The notes under the pieces: generated by a model
What the model was told of the DNA's origin: nothing
Database searches by the model: none
What the model saw: the letters and a program-made list of their open reading frames with translations, nothing else
Origin: Marinobacter antarcticus
GTDB lineage: Bacteria; Pseudomonadota; Gammaproteobacteria; Pseudomonadales; Oleiphilaceae
DNA length: 59,458 bases
Direction: 5' to 3'
NCBI RefSeq assembly: GCF_011049865.1
Contig: NZ_DRGY01000106.1
Span: 1 to 59,458 of the forward strand
Shown: piece after piece, positions 46,059 to 54,832 of the stretch
How the letters are laid out: the number at the start of each line of letters is the position of its first letter
Position numbering within the stretch: position 1 is the stretch's first letter
Position numbers and translations under genes: made by a program

Positions 46059-47231
46059 ATGTCTGATCTGCACTTCCGGCAAGCCACCAGCGATGACCTG
46101 AACGCGCTTATGCGACTGGAGAATCGTTGTTTTACAGAAGACCGGCTTTCTCGCCGCAGCTTCCGGCGTTTTCTGGACATGCCCAGGGACAGATTGATTG
46201 TGGCGGATGCCCGGAGTGAGACTGGGGTTGATAATGATGATGGTGATGGCAGTGAGGGTGAGCACGAACTGCTGGGGTACTGCCTGGTTTTGATGAGCGC
46301 GGCTACGCGTATGGCGCGCATTTACTCCATTGCGGTTCTGCCAACCGCGCGTGGTCGTGGCATTGGTGAAAAGCTGGTAAAAGCGGCTGAACGTGAAGCG
46401 GCAGACGCCGGTCGTATTCTAATGCGGCTGGAAGTTCGGGAAGATAACAGCGGCGCCATTGCGCTATACAACCGCCTGGGTTATCGCCAGTTCGGTACGT
46501 ACCGGGACTATTACGAAGACCACGGGACGGCTCTGCGTTTTGAGCGCCGCATCCTGTTTTACGAGCCGACACGGGCGTTCCTCCCGGTGCCCTATTATCC
46601 TCAAACCACGGACTTCTCGTGCGGGCCCGCTGCGTTAATCATGGCAATGGCCGCGTTGGACGAGCAGCAATCACTCACCACCCTGGAAGAGCTCAGGATC
46701 TGGCGGGAAGCGACAACCATTTTCATGCTGGCGGGTCACGGCGGCTGCGGCCCTCACGGCCTTGCACTCTCCGCCTGGAACCGGGGCTTTAACGCCAGCG
46801 CGTGGATCAGTACCGAGGGCCCATTATTTCGGGATACCGTCCGGAACGACGATAAAAAACGGGTTCTGGAACTGGTGCACGAAGGGTTTCTCCACGACAT
46901 GGGCAAAACCGGCATCCAGCTACATCATGATCCCCTCACCCTTGAAGCCATGGAGCAAGCGCTGCTTGACGGCCAGATCCCGGTGATTCTGATCAGCACC
47001 TGGCAACTGAATCGGAGCCGAGTACCCCACTGGGTGACCGTATGCGCCATCGACGAGGAGTTTGTGTATCTGCACGATCCGGAGATCGACGTAGACGACG
47101 GCGAAACCGTGGCCGACAAACAGTACCTCCCGGTGGATAAACGGGTGTTCAGCCAGATTTCACGGTACGGCCGCAACCAGCCACTCCAGGCCGCCGTGAT
47201 TGTCGGCCCGAAACGCCCAGAAAGTCTCTGA
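46059..47231 (+). CDS. GNAT acetyltransferase fused to C39-like peptidase
   Basis: 390 residues. Residues 1-165 form a RimI-type GNAT domain with the acetyl-CoA loop ARGRGIGEKLV (97-107). An acidic insert (DNDDGDGSEGEHE, 58-70) interrupts it between strands. Residues 175-390 form a C39/papain-like peptidase with Cys188 in TTDFSCGPAALIM, His in RVPHWVTVCAID and Asp in YLHDPEIDV. The fusion may acetylate and cleave or transfer peptides. It is divergent from the RLAN/ATP-grasp ligase, so the two may build and trim one product (inference). It is convergent with uvrB, 7 nt apart. Confidence 0.9.
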   Translation: MSDLHFRQATSDDLNALMRLENRCFTEDRLSRRSFRRFLDMPRDRLIVADARSETGVDNDDGDGSEGEHELLGYCLVLMSAATRMARIYSIAVLPTARGRGIGEKLVKAAEREAADAGRILMRLEVREDNSGAIALYNRLGYRQFGTYRDYYEDHGTALRFERRILFYEPTRAFLPVPYYPQTTDFSCGPAALIMAMAALDEQQSLTTLEELRIWREATTIFMLAGHGGCGPHGLALSAWNRGFNASAWISTEGPLFRDTVRNDDKKRVLELVHEGFLHDMGKTGIQLHHDPLTLEAMEQALLDGQIPVILISTWQLNRSRVPHWVTVCAIDEEFVYLHDPEIDVDDGETVADKQYLPVDKRVFSQISRYGRNQPLQAAVIVGPKRPESL

Positions 47232-47238
47232 GGCGAGC

Positions 47239-49311
47239 TTAGCCAGTTCGAAGCGCGGCTTCTTTCAGCCCTGAAATTTCATCCCGCAGACGGGCGGCGC
47301 CTTCGAAATCCAGATCCGATGCGGCTTTGTACATTTTGTCTTCAAGGCGCGACATTTCTTTAAGCAACTCTGCCGGCGACCGATTGCCAACCGTGGAGCG
47401 GTAGCGTTCAGCCTCTTCAGCCGCCTTGTCTCCGGGCCGCGCGGATTTATTTCTGCCACGGCCTCCGCTGCTAGCGCCTTCCATGATGTCCGCAATCTTT
47501 TTGTTGAGCCCTTGCGGTGTAATGCCGTGGGCTTCGTTGTGCGCCGCCTGCTTTGCACGCCGGCTATCGGTTACGTCAATGGCGCGCTGCATGGAACCGG
47601 TTATCCTGTCGCCGTAAAGAATCGCCTTGCCGTTAAGGTTTCGGGCCGCACGGCCAATGGTCTGAATCAGCGAGCGCTCGGAGCGCAGAAAGCCTTCTTT
47701 GTCGGCGTCCAGAATGGTGACCAGAGAGACCTCGGGCATATCCAGGCCTTCGCGCAGCAGGTTGATGCCGACAAGCACATCAAACTCGCCCCGACGGAGA
47801 TCGCGGATGATCTCTACCCGCTCCACCGTATCTATGTCCGAATGCAAATACCGCACGCGAATATCGTGCTCCATCAGAAAGTCCGTGAGATCTTCGGCCA
47901 TACGCTTGGTCAGCGTGGTCACCAGCACCCGCTCGTTGACTTTCACCCGGGAGTGAATTTCCGAGAGTAGATCGTCTATCTGTGTGGACGCCGGACGCAC
48001 TTCAATTAGTGGGTCCAGCAGGCCGGTTGGCCTGACAACCTGCTCCACCACCTGTCCTGCGTGCTCGGCTTCGTAATTGCCGGGCGTGGCCGAAACAAAG
48101 ATCATCTGGGGCGCTATCCGCTCCCATTCATCAAACCGCATGGGGCGGTTATCCAGCGCCGACGGAAGTCGAAAACCGTACTGTACAAGGGTTTCCTTTC
48201 GAGAGCGGTCGCCTTTGAACATGGCGCCAATCTGCGGAATCGTCGCGTGGGACTCGTCGACAATCAGCAACGCGTTCGCAGGCAGGTAATCAAACAATGT
48301 TGGGGGCGCCTCACCGGGTTGCCGGCCCGAAAGGTAGCGAGAGTAGTTCTCGATGCCGTTGCAATAGCCCAGCTCGTTCATCATTTCCATGTCGTAACGT
48401 GTACGCTCTTCCAGCCGCTGGGCTTCCACCAGGCGATTGTTATCGCGCAGCTGCGGTAAGCGCTCATCCAGCTCTATTTTTATGTGCTCAACGGCATCCA
48501 GCACTTTCTGGCGCGGCGTTACGTAGTGGGACTTGGGATAAATCGTAATCCGTGGAACGCGTCTGAGTACTTCGCCGGTGAGCGGATCAAAATAACTGAG
48601 GTTTTCCACTTCATCATCAAACAGCTCAATGCGGACCGCTTCCTTCTCTGACTCCGCAGGGAACACATCAATCACATCACCACGCACCCGGTAATTGGCA
48701 CGGTGGAACTCAATATCGTTCCGGGTGTACTGCAGCTCAGCCAACCGATGCAGAACGTGCCGCTGGTCAATTTTGTCGCCTCTGTCCAGGTGCAACATCA
48801 TTTTCAGATAGGACTTCGGATCACCCAGGCCGTAGATGGCCGATACCGTTGCCACAATAATCGCATCCGGGCGCTCGAGCAGCGCTTTGGTTGCAGACAA
48901 TCGCATCTGTTCAATGTGCTCGTTGATGGACGCGTCTTTCTCGATGAAGGTATCAGACGACGGAACATAGGCCTCCGGCTGATAGTAGTCGTAGTAAGAC
49001 ACGAAATACTCAACGGAGTTATCGGGAAAAAACTCGCGGAACTCGCCATACAGCTGTGCGGCCAGGGTTTTATTGTGGGCCATGACAATAGTTGGTCGCT
49101 GCACCGCTTCTATAACCTTGGCGACAGTATAGGTTTTGCCAGAGCCGGTAACACCCAACAACGTCTGGTGCGCCAGGCCGGAATGTATACCGTCCACCAG
49201 CCCGGCAATGGCTTTTGGCTGGTCGCCCGCAGGCTCGAACGGTGAATCAACTTTGAACAGGCCGCTTTCACCGGCATTACTGGAAACAGTACTGGAAACA
49301 TTACTGGCCAT
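47239..49311 (-). CDS. uvrB: Excinuclease ABC subunit UvrB
   Basis: 690 residues from ATG 49311. Helicase motifs: Walker [17 protein letters not shown]-type motif [18 protein letters not shown] near the end. The DNA-clamping beta-hairpin is [21 protein letters not shown] UvrC-binding UVR motif ([20 protein letters not shown]) closes the protein. It verifies DNA damage in nucleotide excision repair. The first 15 residues ([13 protein letters not shown]) are encoded by imperfect repeats of ACTGGAAACA, seen on the plus strand at about 49279-49305, an unusual tail for UvrB. Confidence 0.97.
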   Translation of the reverse strand: MASNVSSTVSSNAGESGLFKVDSPFEPAGDQPKAIAGLVDGIHSGLAHQTLLGVTGSGKTYTVAKVIEAVQRPTIVMAHNKTLAAQLYGEFREFFPDNSVEYFVSYYDYYQPEAYVPSSDTFIEKDASINEHIEQMRLSATKALLERPDAIIVATVSAIYGLGDPKSYLKMMLHLDRGDKIDQRHVLHRLAELQYTRNDIEFHRANYRVRGDVIDVFPAESEKEAVRIELFDDEVENLSYFDPLTGEVLRRVPRITIYPKSHYVTPRQKVLDAVEHIKIELDERLPQLRDNNRLVEAQRLEERTRYDMEMMNELGYCNGIENYSRYLSGRQPGEAPPTLFDYLPANALLIVDESHATIPQIGAMFKGDRSRKETLVQYGFRLPSALDNRPMRFDEWERIAPQMIFVSATPGNYEAEHAGQVVEQVVRPTGLLDPLIEVRPASTQIDDLLSEIHSRVKVNERVLVTTLTKRMAEDLTDFLMEHDIRVRYLHSDIDTVERVEIIRDLRRGEFDVLVGINLLREGLDMPEVSLVTILDADKEGFLRSERSLIQTIGRAARNLNGKAILYGDRITGSMQRAIDVTDSRRAKQAAHNEAHGITPQGLNKKIADIMEGASSGGRGRNKSARPGDKAAEEAERYRSTVGNRSPAELLKEMSRLEDKMYKAASDLDFEGAARLRDEISGLKEAALRTG

Positions 49312-49535
49312 AATTGGCAAACAACCTCCGCTTACACGAAATACGTATCCTGACCAAATCCTGTCGCTGCACGACTTGGCCTCAGAGAGAAATTTATTGT
49401 TACGCCGGCTTCATGGTACCATCATTGCGATCGACGGCTGGGCGAAAATCAGCCGCCTCCCAAGGCATGGAAGGCAAGGATTCAGACACCCCGCCGGTCA
49501 CAGACCTATCAGATGCAGCTTTAAGGAGCGCAAGT

Positions 49536-50720
49536 TTGGACCTTCAACTTTCCAGCCGAGTACAGGCAATCAAGCCATCTCCCACCCTCGCAGTCACCAA
49601 TAAAGCGGCGGAACTGCGTGCCGCGGGCCACGATATAATTGGCCTTGGTGCTGGCGAACCCGACTTCGATACGCCGGATCACATCAAACAGGCTGCTATC
49701 GAAGCCATTAAAAACGGCCAAACCAAATACACTGCGGTTGATGGTACGCCGGCCCTCAAGAAAGCGATTATTGCGAAGTTCAAACGAGACAATGGTCTGG
49801 AATACGAAGCCAACCAGATACTGGTTTCAAGTGGGGGCAAACAGAGCTTTTTCAACCTCGCGCTGGCTCTGCTTAACGCCGGCGACGAAGTCGTTATTCC
49901 TGCGCCCTACTGGGTATCCTACCCCGATATGGTTCTGGTTGCTGAGGGCAAGCCGGTTATCATCGAAACCGGCGCCAAAACGCGCTTCAAGATAACTCCG
50001 GAACAGCTGGAAAACGCCATTACCGAGCGCACCCGCCTGTTTGTGATCAACAGCCCTTCCAACCCCAGCGGCATGGCTTACACACTGGAAGAGCTGCAAG
50101 CGATTGGCGAGGTGCTCAAGAAGCACCCAAATATCATGATCGCCACAGACGACATGTACGAGCCTATCATCTGGACTGGCAAGCCATTCTGCAACATTCT
50201 GAACGCTACTCCAGAGCTCTACGACCGCACATTTGTTCTCAACGGTGTCTCCAAAGCTTACTCGATGACTGGCTGGCGTATCGGCTATGCCGCAGGCCCT
50301 GCCAAAGTTATCGGCGCGATGAAAAAAATTCAGTCTCAAAGCACGTCCAACCCGGCGTCCATATCCCAGGCGGCTGCCCAGGAGGCCCTCGACGGCCCGC
50401 AAGAGTGTATCGGCGACATGGTCAAGGCATTCAAGGAGCGCCACGACTGGCTGGTTGATGCCTTGAACCGTCTGCCCGGCGTTGAGTGCCTTAAAGGTGA
50501 CGGTACTTTTTATGTGTTCCCGAGTTTTCAGGGCGCGATTGATGCCGATTCCAGCGTCAGCAACGATGTGGAATTCACAGAAAAGCTGCTAAGCGAAGCC
50601 GGTGTTGCTCTGGTTCCTGGCTCTGCGTTCGGTTGCCCAGGGCACATGCGTCTGAGTTTCGCGACCAGCATGGACAACCTGAAAGCAGCCGTTGAGCGTT
50701 TGCAGAAGGCTCTAAGCTAA
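49536..50720 (+). CDS. Class I aspartate-type aminotransferase
   Basis: 394 residues from TTG 49536, chosen because AAGGAG (49523-49528) sits 7 nt before it and MDLQLSSRVQAIKPSPTLAV is the normal family start. Fold type I PLP enzyme: LGAGEPDFDTPDHIKQAA, YTAVDGTPALKKAI, PAPYWVSYPDMV, NSPSNPSGMAYT, the PLP-binding Lys in NGVSKAYSMTGWRIGY, and the Arg in GHMRLSFA. It is the Ib type common in bacteria and probably moves amino groups between aspartate and 2-oxoglutarate. It may also accept aromatic or arogenate-type substrates. tRNA-Asn copy 2 follows. Confidence 0.94.
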   Translation: MDLQLSSRVQAIKPSPTLAVTNKAAELRAAGHDIIGLGAGEPDFDTPDHIKQAAIEAIKNGQTKYTAVDGTPALKKAIIAKFKRDNGLEYEANQILVSSGGKQSFFNLALALLNAGDEVVIPAPYWVSYPDMVLVAEGKPVIIETGAKTRFKITPEQLENAITERTRLFVINSPSNPSGMAYTLEELQAIGEVLKKHPNIMIATDDMYEPIIWTGKPFCNILNATPELYDRTFVLNGVSKAYSMTGWRIGYAAGPAKVIGAMKKIQSQSTSNPASISQAAAQEALDGPQECIGDMVKAFKERHDWLVDALNRLPGVECLKGDGTFYVFPSFQGAIDADSSVSNDVEFTEKLLSEAGVALVPGSAFGCPGHMRLSFATSMDNLKAAVERLQKALS

Positions 50721-50736
50721 AAATTTTGGCAAGGGG

Positions 50737-50765
50737 TTGACGAGGCGATGGGGTAATCTTAATAT
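50737..50765 (+). promoter_or_regulatory. Sigma-70 promoter of tRNA-Asn copy 2
   Basis: TTGACG (50737-50742), spacer 17 nt, TAATAT (50760-50765), ending 24 nt before the tRNA. The -35 context GGGGTTGAC is shared with copy 1. Confidence 0.8.
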
Positions 50766-50789
50766 ACGCGCCTCGTCACATGACGACGT

Positions 50790-50865
50790 TCCCCGATAGC
50801 TCAGTTGGTAGAGCAACGGACTGTTAATCCGTTTGTCGCTGGTTCGAGCCCAGCTCGGGGAGCCA
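50790..50865 (+). tRNA. tRNA-Asn (GTT), copy 2
   Basis: 76 nt with encoded CCA. Anticodon GTT in loop CTGTTAA. Acceptor stem TCCCCGA / TCGGGGA is fully Watson-Crick, unlike copy 1. A terminator follows directly. Confidence 0.97.
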
Positions 50866-50873
50866 CTATTACA

Positions 50874-50908
50874 AAAACCCGCTAATTCTCAGAATTAGCT
50901 GGTTTTTT
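50874..50908 (+). terminator. Terminator of tRNA-Asn copy 2
   Basis: AACC-C-GCTAATT, loop CTCAG, AATTAGC-T-GGTT, then a T-run to 50908. It lies 8 nt after the tRNA 3' end. Confidence 0.85.
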
Positions 50909-50930
50909 CGTTTTCTGTGCGCGAACTTTT

Positions 50931-51379
50931 ACTTACGATCGCTTGGCGGGCTGGCGGGGTCAGCGGCACCCCCTGGTGGTACTGTTCAACCTAGCCTTTT
51001 TCGTCATCCTATTGCCTATGACACTTGCCTCCACGATGGGGAGCTATCTGTTTTTCGCCCAGCACAGTTTCCGGCGCATGCAAATTGTCTCTCCCGAAGC
51101 CTGGACCTATTACCGAGGGCTATGGAGTCGTCAAGTTACATGCGGATGAACCGGATTATGCAGTGGTTTACCAGAAACATTGGCTATCATCATATTCACC
51201 ATCTCAACGTGCGAATCCCTTTTTACCGCCTGCCGGAAGTGATGGCGGCCATTCCTGAACTGCAATCGCCGTTGACCACGACCCTTGCGTCGAGAGATAT
51301 TGCAGACTGCTTCCGGTACGCCCTTTGGGACGAAGACAATCAGCGCATGGTTTCCTATCGGGAGGCGAGGCAACAGTAG
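50931..51379 (+). pseudogene. Fatty acid desaturase, 5'-truncated and frameshifted
   Basis: The frame from about 50931 encodes LLPMTLASTMGSYLFFAQHS and RRMQIVSPEAWTYYRG, a membrane span and loop of a fatty acid desaturase. At about 51117-51122 the reading shifts; the other frame continues as MESSSYMRMNRIMQWFTRNI, GYHHIHHLNVRIPFY and ends at 51379. GYHHIHHLN is the third His box of the di-iron site. Adding one G to the GGG at 51117-51119 would restore the join. The first two His boxes and the N-terminal half are absent. The gene is dead and starts right behind a tRNA terminator. Confidence 0.85.
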
Positions 51380-51447
51380 GTGCGAGGTCGGTGATGACGA
51401 GCGTCAGGAGCAATGACGGATTCAACCAAGCTAGGGAGATCGGAGCT

Positions 51448-51978
51448 ATGAAGGAACTAATGAGTGAAGCAATTAATCGCATGTCTGCTTTAGCCTCCAT
51501 TTTCAAGCGTCCGGTGACGCGATTCCCTATGGGGGTTCGGTATGTAGCAATGGGGGCAGTGCTGGGGTTTGCGAATATTCCCGCCATCGCCTTTGCCCAA
51601 TCACCGTGCTCCGGAATTCAAGTGAAAATTCCGAATATTAAAAATAGCACTGGGACTGTAGCTTGTGCACTTTTCGAATCGTCAGCGGGTTTCCCCACTG
51701 AATTTTTGCAATCCGCAACCAATATAACGATGATAAAAATTCGAGATACGCAGGCGCGTTGCAACTTTTTAGATATTCCTCAGGGAACGTATGCGTTGGC
51801 AGTCATTCATGATGAGAATATGGACGGCAAGCTTGGCACTAACTTGTTAGGGGTTCCCACGGAAGGCTACGGCTTTTCAAACGGGGCAGAAGCCTCGATG
51901 AGTGCACCTTCCTTCGAGGAGGCCAGCTTTTCGTACGATGGGCAAAACCTTGATCTGACGATTAGATTGGCTTATTGA
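51448..51978 (+). CDS. DUF2141 family exported protein
   Basis: 176 residues from ATG 51448 (GGAG upstream). Residues 25-51 hold a hydrophobic export signal (GVRYVAMGAVLGFANIPAIA); a later start at ATG 51529 would give a more normal signal peptide. The DUF2141 beta-sandwich follows: VKIPNIKNSTGTVACALFES, FLDIPQGTYALAVIHDENMD and GKLGTNLLGVPTEGYGFSN. Its function is unknown. The codons use more A and T than the neighbouring genes, and the gene sits in the accessory patch behind tRNA-Asn, suggesting transfer. Confidence 0.85.
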   Translation: MKELMSEAINRMSALASIFKRPVTRFPMGVRYVAMGAVLGFANIPAIAFAQSPCSGIQVKIPNIKNSTGTVACALFESSAGFPTEFLQSATNITMIKIRDTQARCNFLDIPQGTYALAVIHDENMDGKLGTNLLGVPTEGYGFSNGAEASMSAPSFEEASFSYDGQNLDLTIRLAY

Positions 51979-52052
51979 ACGACATTTCCATGAATACTGA
52001 GGCGTTGTTTCAATCAGTACGACCATTAATAGTTTGCTGAGCTTAACTCTGC

Positions 52053-52092
52053 CGTTCGGTTCCCCATCAGGTTCAAGATGGGGAACCGAACG
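52053..52092. other. Perfect 16-bp hairpin between convergent genes
   Basis: Stem 52053-52068 / 52077-52092 is fully complementary, with loop AGGTTCAA; the inner stem is CCCCATC / GATGGGG. No T-run follows on either strand. It may stop transcription from both sides as an RNA hairpin or be a dispersed palindromic repeat. It lies 30 nt after the pyrF stop. Confidence 0.8.
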
Positions 52093-52122
52093 CAAGGGCC
52101 AGAATTTAAACCCAAGTCCGAA

Positions 52123-52833
52123 CTAGAGACCAATCACCTCAGCATGAATAGCCTCCAACGCAGCCAGAGGATCAGCAGCCTGAGTTATCGGGCGACCTAT
52201 AACGATATAGTCGGAACCGGCCTTGAGGGCGTCACTGGGCGTCATAATGCGTTTCTGGTCGCCTTTGTCGGCGGCTAATGGCCGAATGCCCGGGGTGATC
52301 AATTTGAAGTCACTGCCCTGCTCTGATTTGAGCTTGGGGGCTTCTTGCGCGGAGCAGACTACGCCGTCCAGGCCGCTGTTTCTAGTCAGTGTTGCGAGGC
52401 GGGAAACTTGCGCTTCAGGCGAATCGGTGATGCCTATACCGGCAAGGTCTTCGGCACCCATGCTGGTGAGAACCGTAACAGCAATCAGCAGAGGTTTGTC
52501 AGCCCCAAAAGTATCGAGGCGCTCACGGCAGGCCAGCATCATCTTTTCGCCACCGGAGGCATGCACGTTCACCATCCATACCCCTAACTCCGCAGCAGCA
52601 GCCACAGCGGCCGCGGCTGTGTTGGGAATGTCGTGAAACTTCAGATCCAGGAACACCTCAAAGCCGCGCTTTTGCAAGCTTTCAACTATCTGCGGGCCGG
52701 AACGTGTGAAAAGTTCTTTGCCGACTTTTAACCGGCATTTGGCGGGATCCAGTTTGTCTGCCAGCTCCAGAGCCAACTTCGCCGACGGGAAATCGAGGGC
52801 GACGATAATTTTGGGATCGTTAGAGGTTTGCAC
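52123..52833 (-). CDS. pyrF: Orotidine 5'-phosphate decarboxylase
   Basis: 236 residues from GTG 52833 (GCAGGA 10 nt upstream). Active-site motif [17 protein letters not shown] has the Asp-Lys-Asp network; VALDFPS opens the barrel, and [20 protein letters not shown] and [10 protein letters not shown] close it. It converts OMP to UMP, the last step of UMP synthesis. It follows lapB on the same strand, 30 nt apart, a common neighbourhood in gammaproteobacteria. Confidence 0.96.
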   Translation of the reverse strand: MQTSNDPKIIVALDFPSAKLALELADKLDPAKCRLKVGKELFTRSGPQIVESLQKRGFEVFLDLKFHDIPNTAAAAVAAAAELGVWMVNVHASGGEKMMLACRERLDTFGADKPLLIAVTVLTSMGAEDLAGIGITDSPEAQVSRLATLTRNSGLDGVVCSAQEAPKLKSEQGSDFKLITPGIRPLAADKGDQKRIMTPSDALKAGSDYIVIGRPITQAADPLAALEAIHAEVIGL

Positions 52834-52863
52834 GTTGAAATATCCTGCAGGAGATTAAAATGG

Positions 52864-54033
52864 TTATTCAGCTTCAACGCCCTGAATGGGGCGAACGGTT
52901 TCCCATTGCTTGCAGCTTGGACACAGCCAGTGAAGTTGCTGACCCGAGAAACCGCAGCTTACGCAGCGATAAACCGGCCGGTTGGCCAGGATCAGAACAC
53001 CGATACGGCTGACCAGGCGGCCTTCGTCAGTGTTCATGCCTTTTTCATACCCTGCCATTTCGACCAGCCGTAGAAGCGCGCGCACGCTGGGGCGGATTTC
53101 AAGCTCCTTGCGCAGCAGTTCGATTGCCGCCGAGCGCCCGGATACCCGCTCAACCGATTCTACCAACGCCAGCAACAAGCTGGTGCTCGGGTAAGTCTGA
53201 TAAAGCTTACGCAACTTCTTGACCAGCCGACCAATATCGCCGTGCTCATGCTCCAGCTTCATCAGGCGATCAATGGATTCAGGCCCGAAATCAGGGTTCT
53301 GATCAAATACTTTCAGCCCCTGATTACCTGCCTCTCGGTAACTGCCCTGCCTGATCAGTATCTTCATCAGGATCAGTGTTGCCCGAACGCAGGAGCGATC
53401 GTAATCCAGCGCTTCCCTGGCGAGCTTCTGGGCCGTCCAGCGATCATCCTGCCCAAGAGCCTGCTCAGCTCGCTCGCAGGTAAGGTACGCCAAATCCTTG
53501 TACATCGCAGGATCCGCGTCGTTTTTGGTCAACGTCCGGGCCACATCTGACGCCTTGCCCCATTCCCGTTCCTGTTGATATAGATCGATCAGTTGCTCGG
53601 CTGCCTTTCGACCATACTCACGATCCCCCATCAACTGCTGCAACAACGCTTCCGCGCGGTCCAGCAAGCCTGCGTTAAGGAAATCCATGGCAAGTTCAAG
53701 TGTGACCTGGGGGGAAAATCGTGGAGGTAATTCGGGTCTTGCGAGCAGGTTTTGATGAACCAAAATGGCCCGGTCGGTTTCGCCTTTGTTGCGGAAATGC
53801 CGGCCAATAGAAAGGTGAAGGCTAACGGTATCCTTGTTGACAGCCAATGACTGTACAAAGTTGTCTACCGCCTGATCTGAATAATTGGTGAACAAAAATT
53901 GCAGTCGGTCTTTTACTGACTCTTCGTCCGCAATCTTCGTTCGGGTGCGGTTGCGATCGCTACCCAGCCGGCCAACAAACCAGCCAACGGCAACTGCAAT
54001 CGTCAACAGCAGCCACTGAAACACTATGTCCAT
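52864..54033 (-). CDS. lapB: Lipopolysaccharide assembly protein LapB (YciM)
   Basis: 389 residues. An N-terminal membrane anchor (FQWLLLTIAVAVGWFVGRLG) is followed by about nine tetratricopeptide repeats. A C-terminal rubredoxin-type zinc finger has CVSCGFSG and CPSCKQW. LapB controls LPS synthesis by delivering LpxC to the FtsH protease. Its start overlaps the lapA stop by 1 nt, so both are made from one transcript. Confidence 0.95.
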   Translation of the reverse strand: MDIVFQWLLLTIAVAVGWFVGRLGSDRNRTRTKIADEESVKDRLQFLFTNYSDQAVDNFVQSLAVNKDTVSLHLSIGRHFRNKGETDRAILVHQNLLARPELPPRFSPQVTLELAMDFLNAGLLDRAEALLQQLMGDREYGRKAAEQLIDLYQQEREWGKASDVARTLTKNDADPAMYKDLAYLTCERAEQALGQDDRWTAQKLAREALDYDRSCVRATLILMKILIRQGSYREAGNQGLKVFDQNPDFGPESIDRLMKLEHEHGDIGRLVKKLRKLYQTYPSTSLLLALVESVERVSGRSAAIELLRKELEIRPSVRALLRLVEMAGYEKGMNTDEGRLVSRIGVLILANRPVYRCVSCGFSGQQLHWLCPSCKQWETVRPIQGVEAE

Positions 54034-54335
54034 TAAATAGCCCGGTCGTTCTGAACTCTGGTTTTCTCCAATGCCTGCTCTGCGCGATCAAGTCGTTTCT
54101 GGAGCGCACGGCGGGAAACCGACGTTCGGAAAGTCGCCAGCACAGTCATCAGAACACCTACAAGCGCGCCAATTACGAAAGCCATGATAATCCAGACAGC
54201 AACGCCGTGGGGCTGGGTCTCGAATACCAGAAAGTTAAGCGCAACGGCCATCTGATTATTCAACGAGAACACGAGCGCCAGCAATACCAGGACCAATATC
54301 AAAAGAATCAATAGGATCTTCTGCAACCCTGCCAT
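54033..54335 (-). CDS. lapA: Lipopolysaccharide assembly protein LapA
   Basis: 100 residues with two membrane helices (ILLILLILVLVLLALVFSLN and AVWIIMAFVIGALVGVLMTV) and a short coiled-coil tail (LQKRLDRAEQALEKTR). It fits the LapA/DUF1049 family, the partner of LapB. It overlaps lapB at TAATG and lies 67 nt downstream of ihfB. Confidence 0.93.
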   Translation of the reverse strand: MAGLQKILLILLILVLVLLALVFSLNNQMAVALNFLVFETQPHGVAVWIIMAFVIGALVGVLMTVLATFRTSVSRRALQKRLDRAEQALEKTRVQNDRAI

Positions 54336-54402
54336 AGTTTTAGCTCTCCCAAACGCTTGTAAATGCCCGAATTAAAGGTGTTCGCTTCAGGGATAAAGGC
54401 TG

Positions 54403-54699
54403 TTAAAACCCCTGCTTCAAACTGTCGTTCACCTGTTCACGCAATTCCTTGCCGGGCTTAAAGTGAGGAACATACTTTGCGGGCAACTGTACAGCTTCGC
54501 CAGTTTTCGGGTTTCGACCAGTGCGTGCCGCCCGATGATGAAGAGAAAAGCTGCCAAACCCCCGTATCTCAATTCGCTGCCCGCTGGCAAGCGATTGGGA
54601 CATGTGTTCGATCACTGTTTTTACTGCCAGCTCAACGTCTTTCACTGAGAGCTGTGTTTGTTTTGAGGCTATTAATTCGACCAGTTCTGACTTCGTCAT
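54403..54699 (-). CDS. ihfB: Integration host factor subunit beta
   Basis: 98 residues. Start [23 protein letters not shown]-bending arm [20 protein letters not shown] and [20 protein letters not shown] with the intercalating Pro. It pairs with IhfA to bend DNA. It lies between rpsA and lapA, the standard order. Confidence 0.97.
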   Translation of the reverse strand: MTKSELVELIASKQTQLSVKDVELAVKTVIEHMSQSLASGQRIEIRGFGSFSLHHRAARTGRNPKTGEAVQLPAKYVPHFKPGKELREQVNDSLKQGF

Positions 54700-54785
54700 G
54701 AGGCACTTTCCTCTATTCTTTTTTGTTCGGCCGTTAGTTGCCGAATTCCTACCTCCCCTAGTTTAGCTAAATCATAAAAAAACAC

Positions 54786-54817
54786 AAAAAAAACGGGCTC
54801 TTAGAGCCCGTTTTTTT
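54786..54817 (-). terminator. Bidirectional terminator between rpsA and ihfB
   Basis: CGGGCTC (54794-54800), loop TTA, GAGCCCG (54804-54810), flanked by A8 and T7, so it has a T-run on either strand. It should end much of the rpsA transcription before ihfB. Confidence 0.93.
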
Positions 54818-54832
54818 ACTACCAACCGGAGA

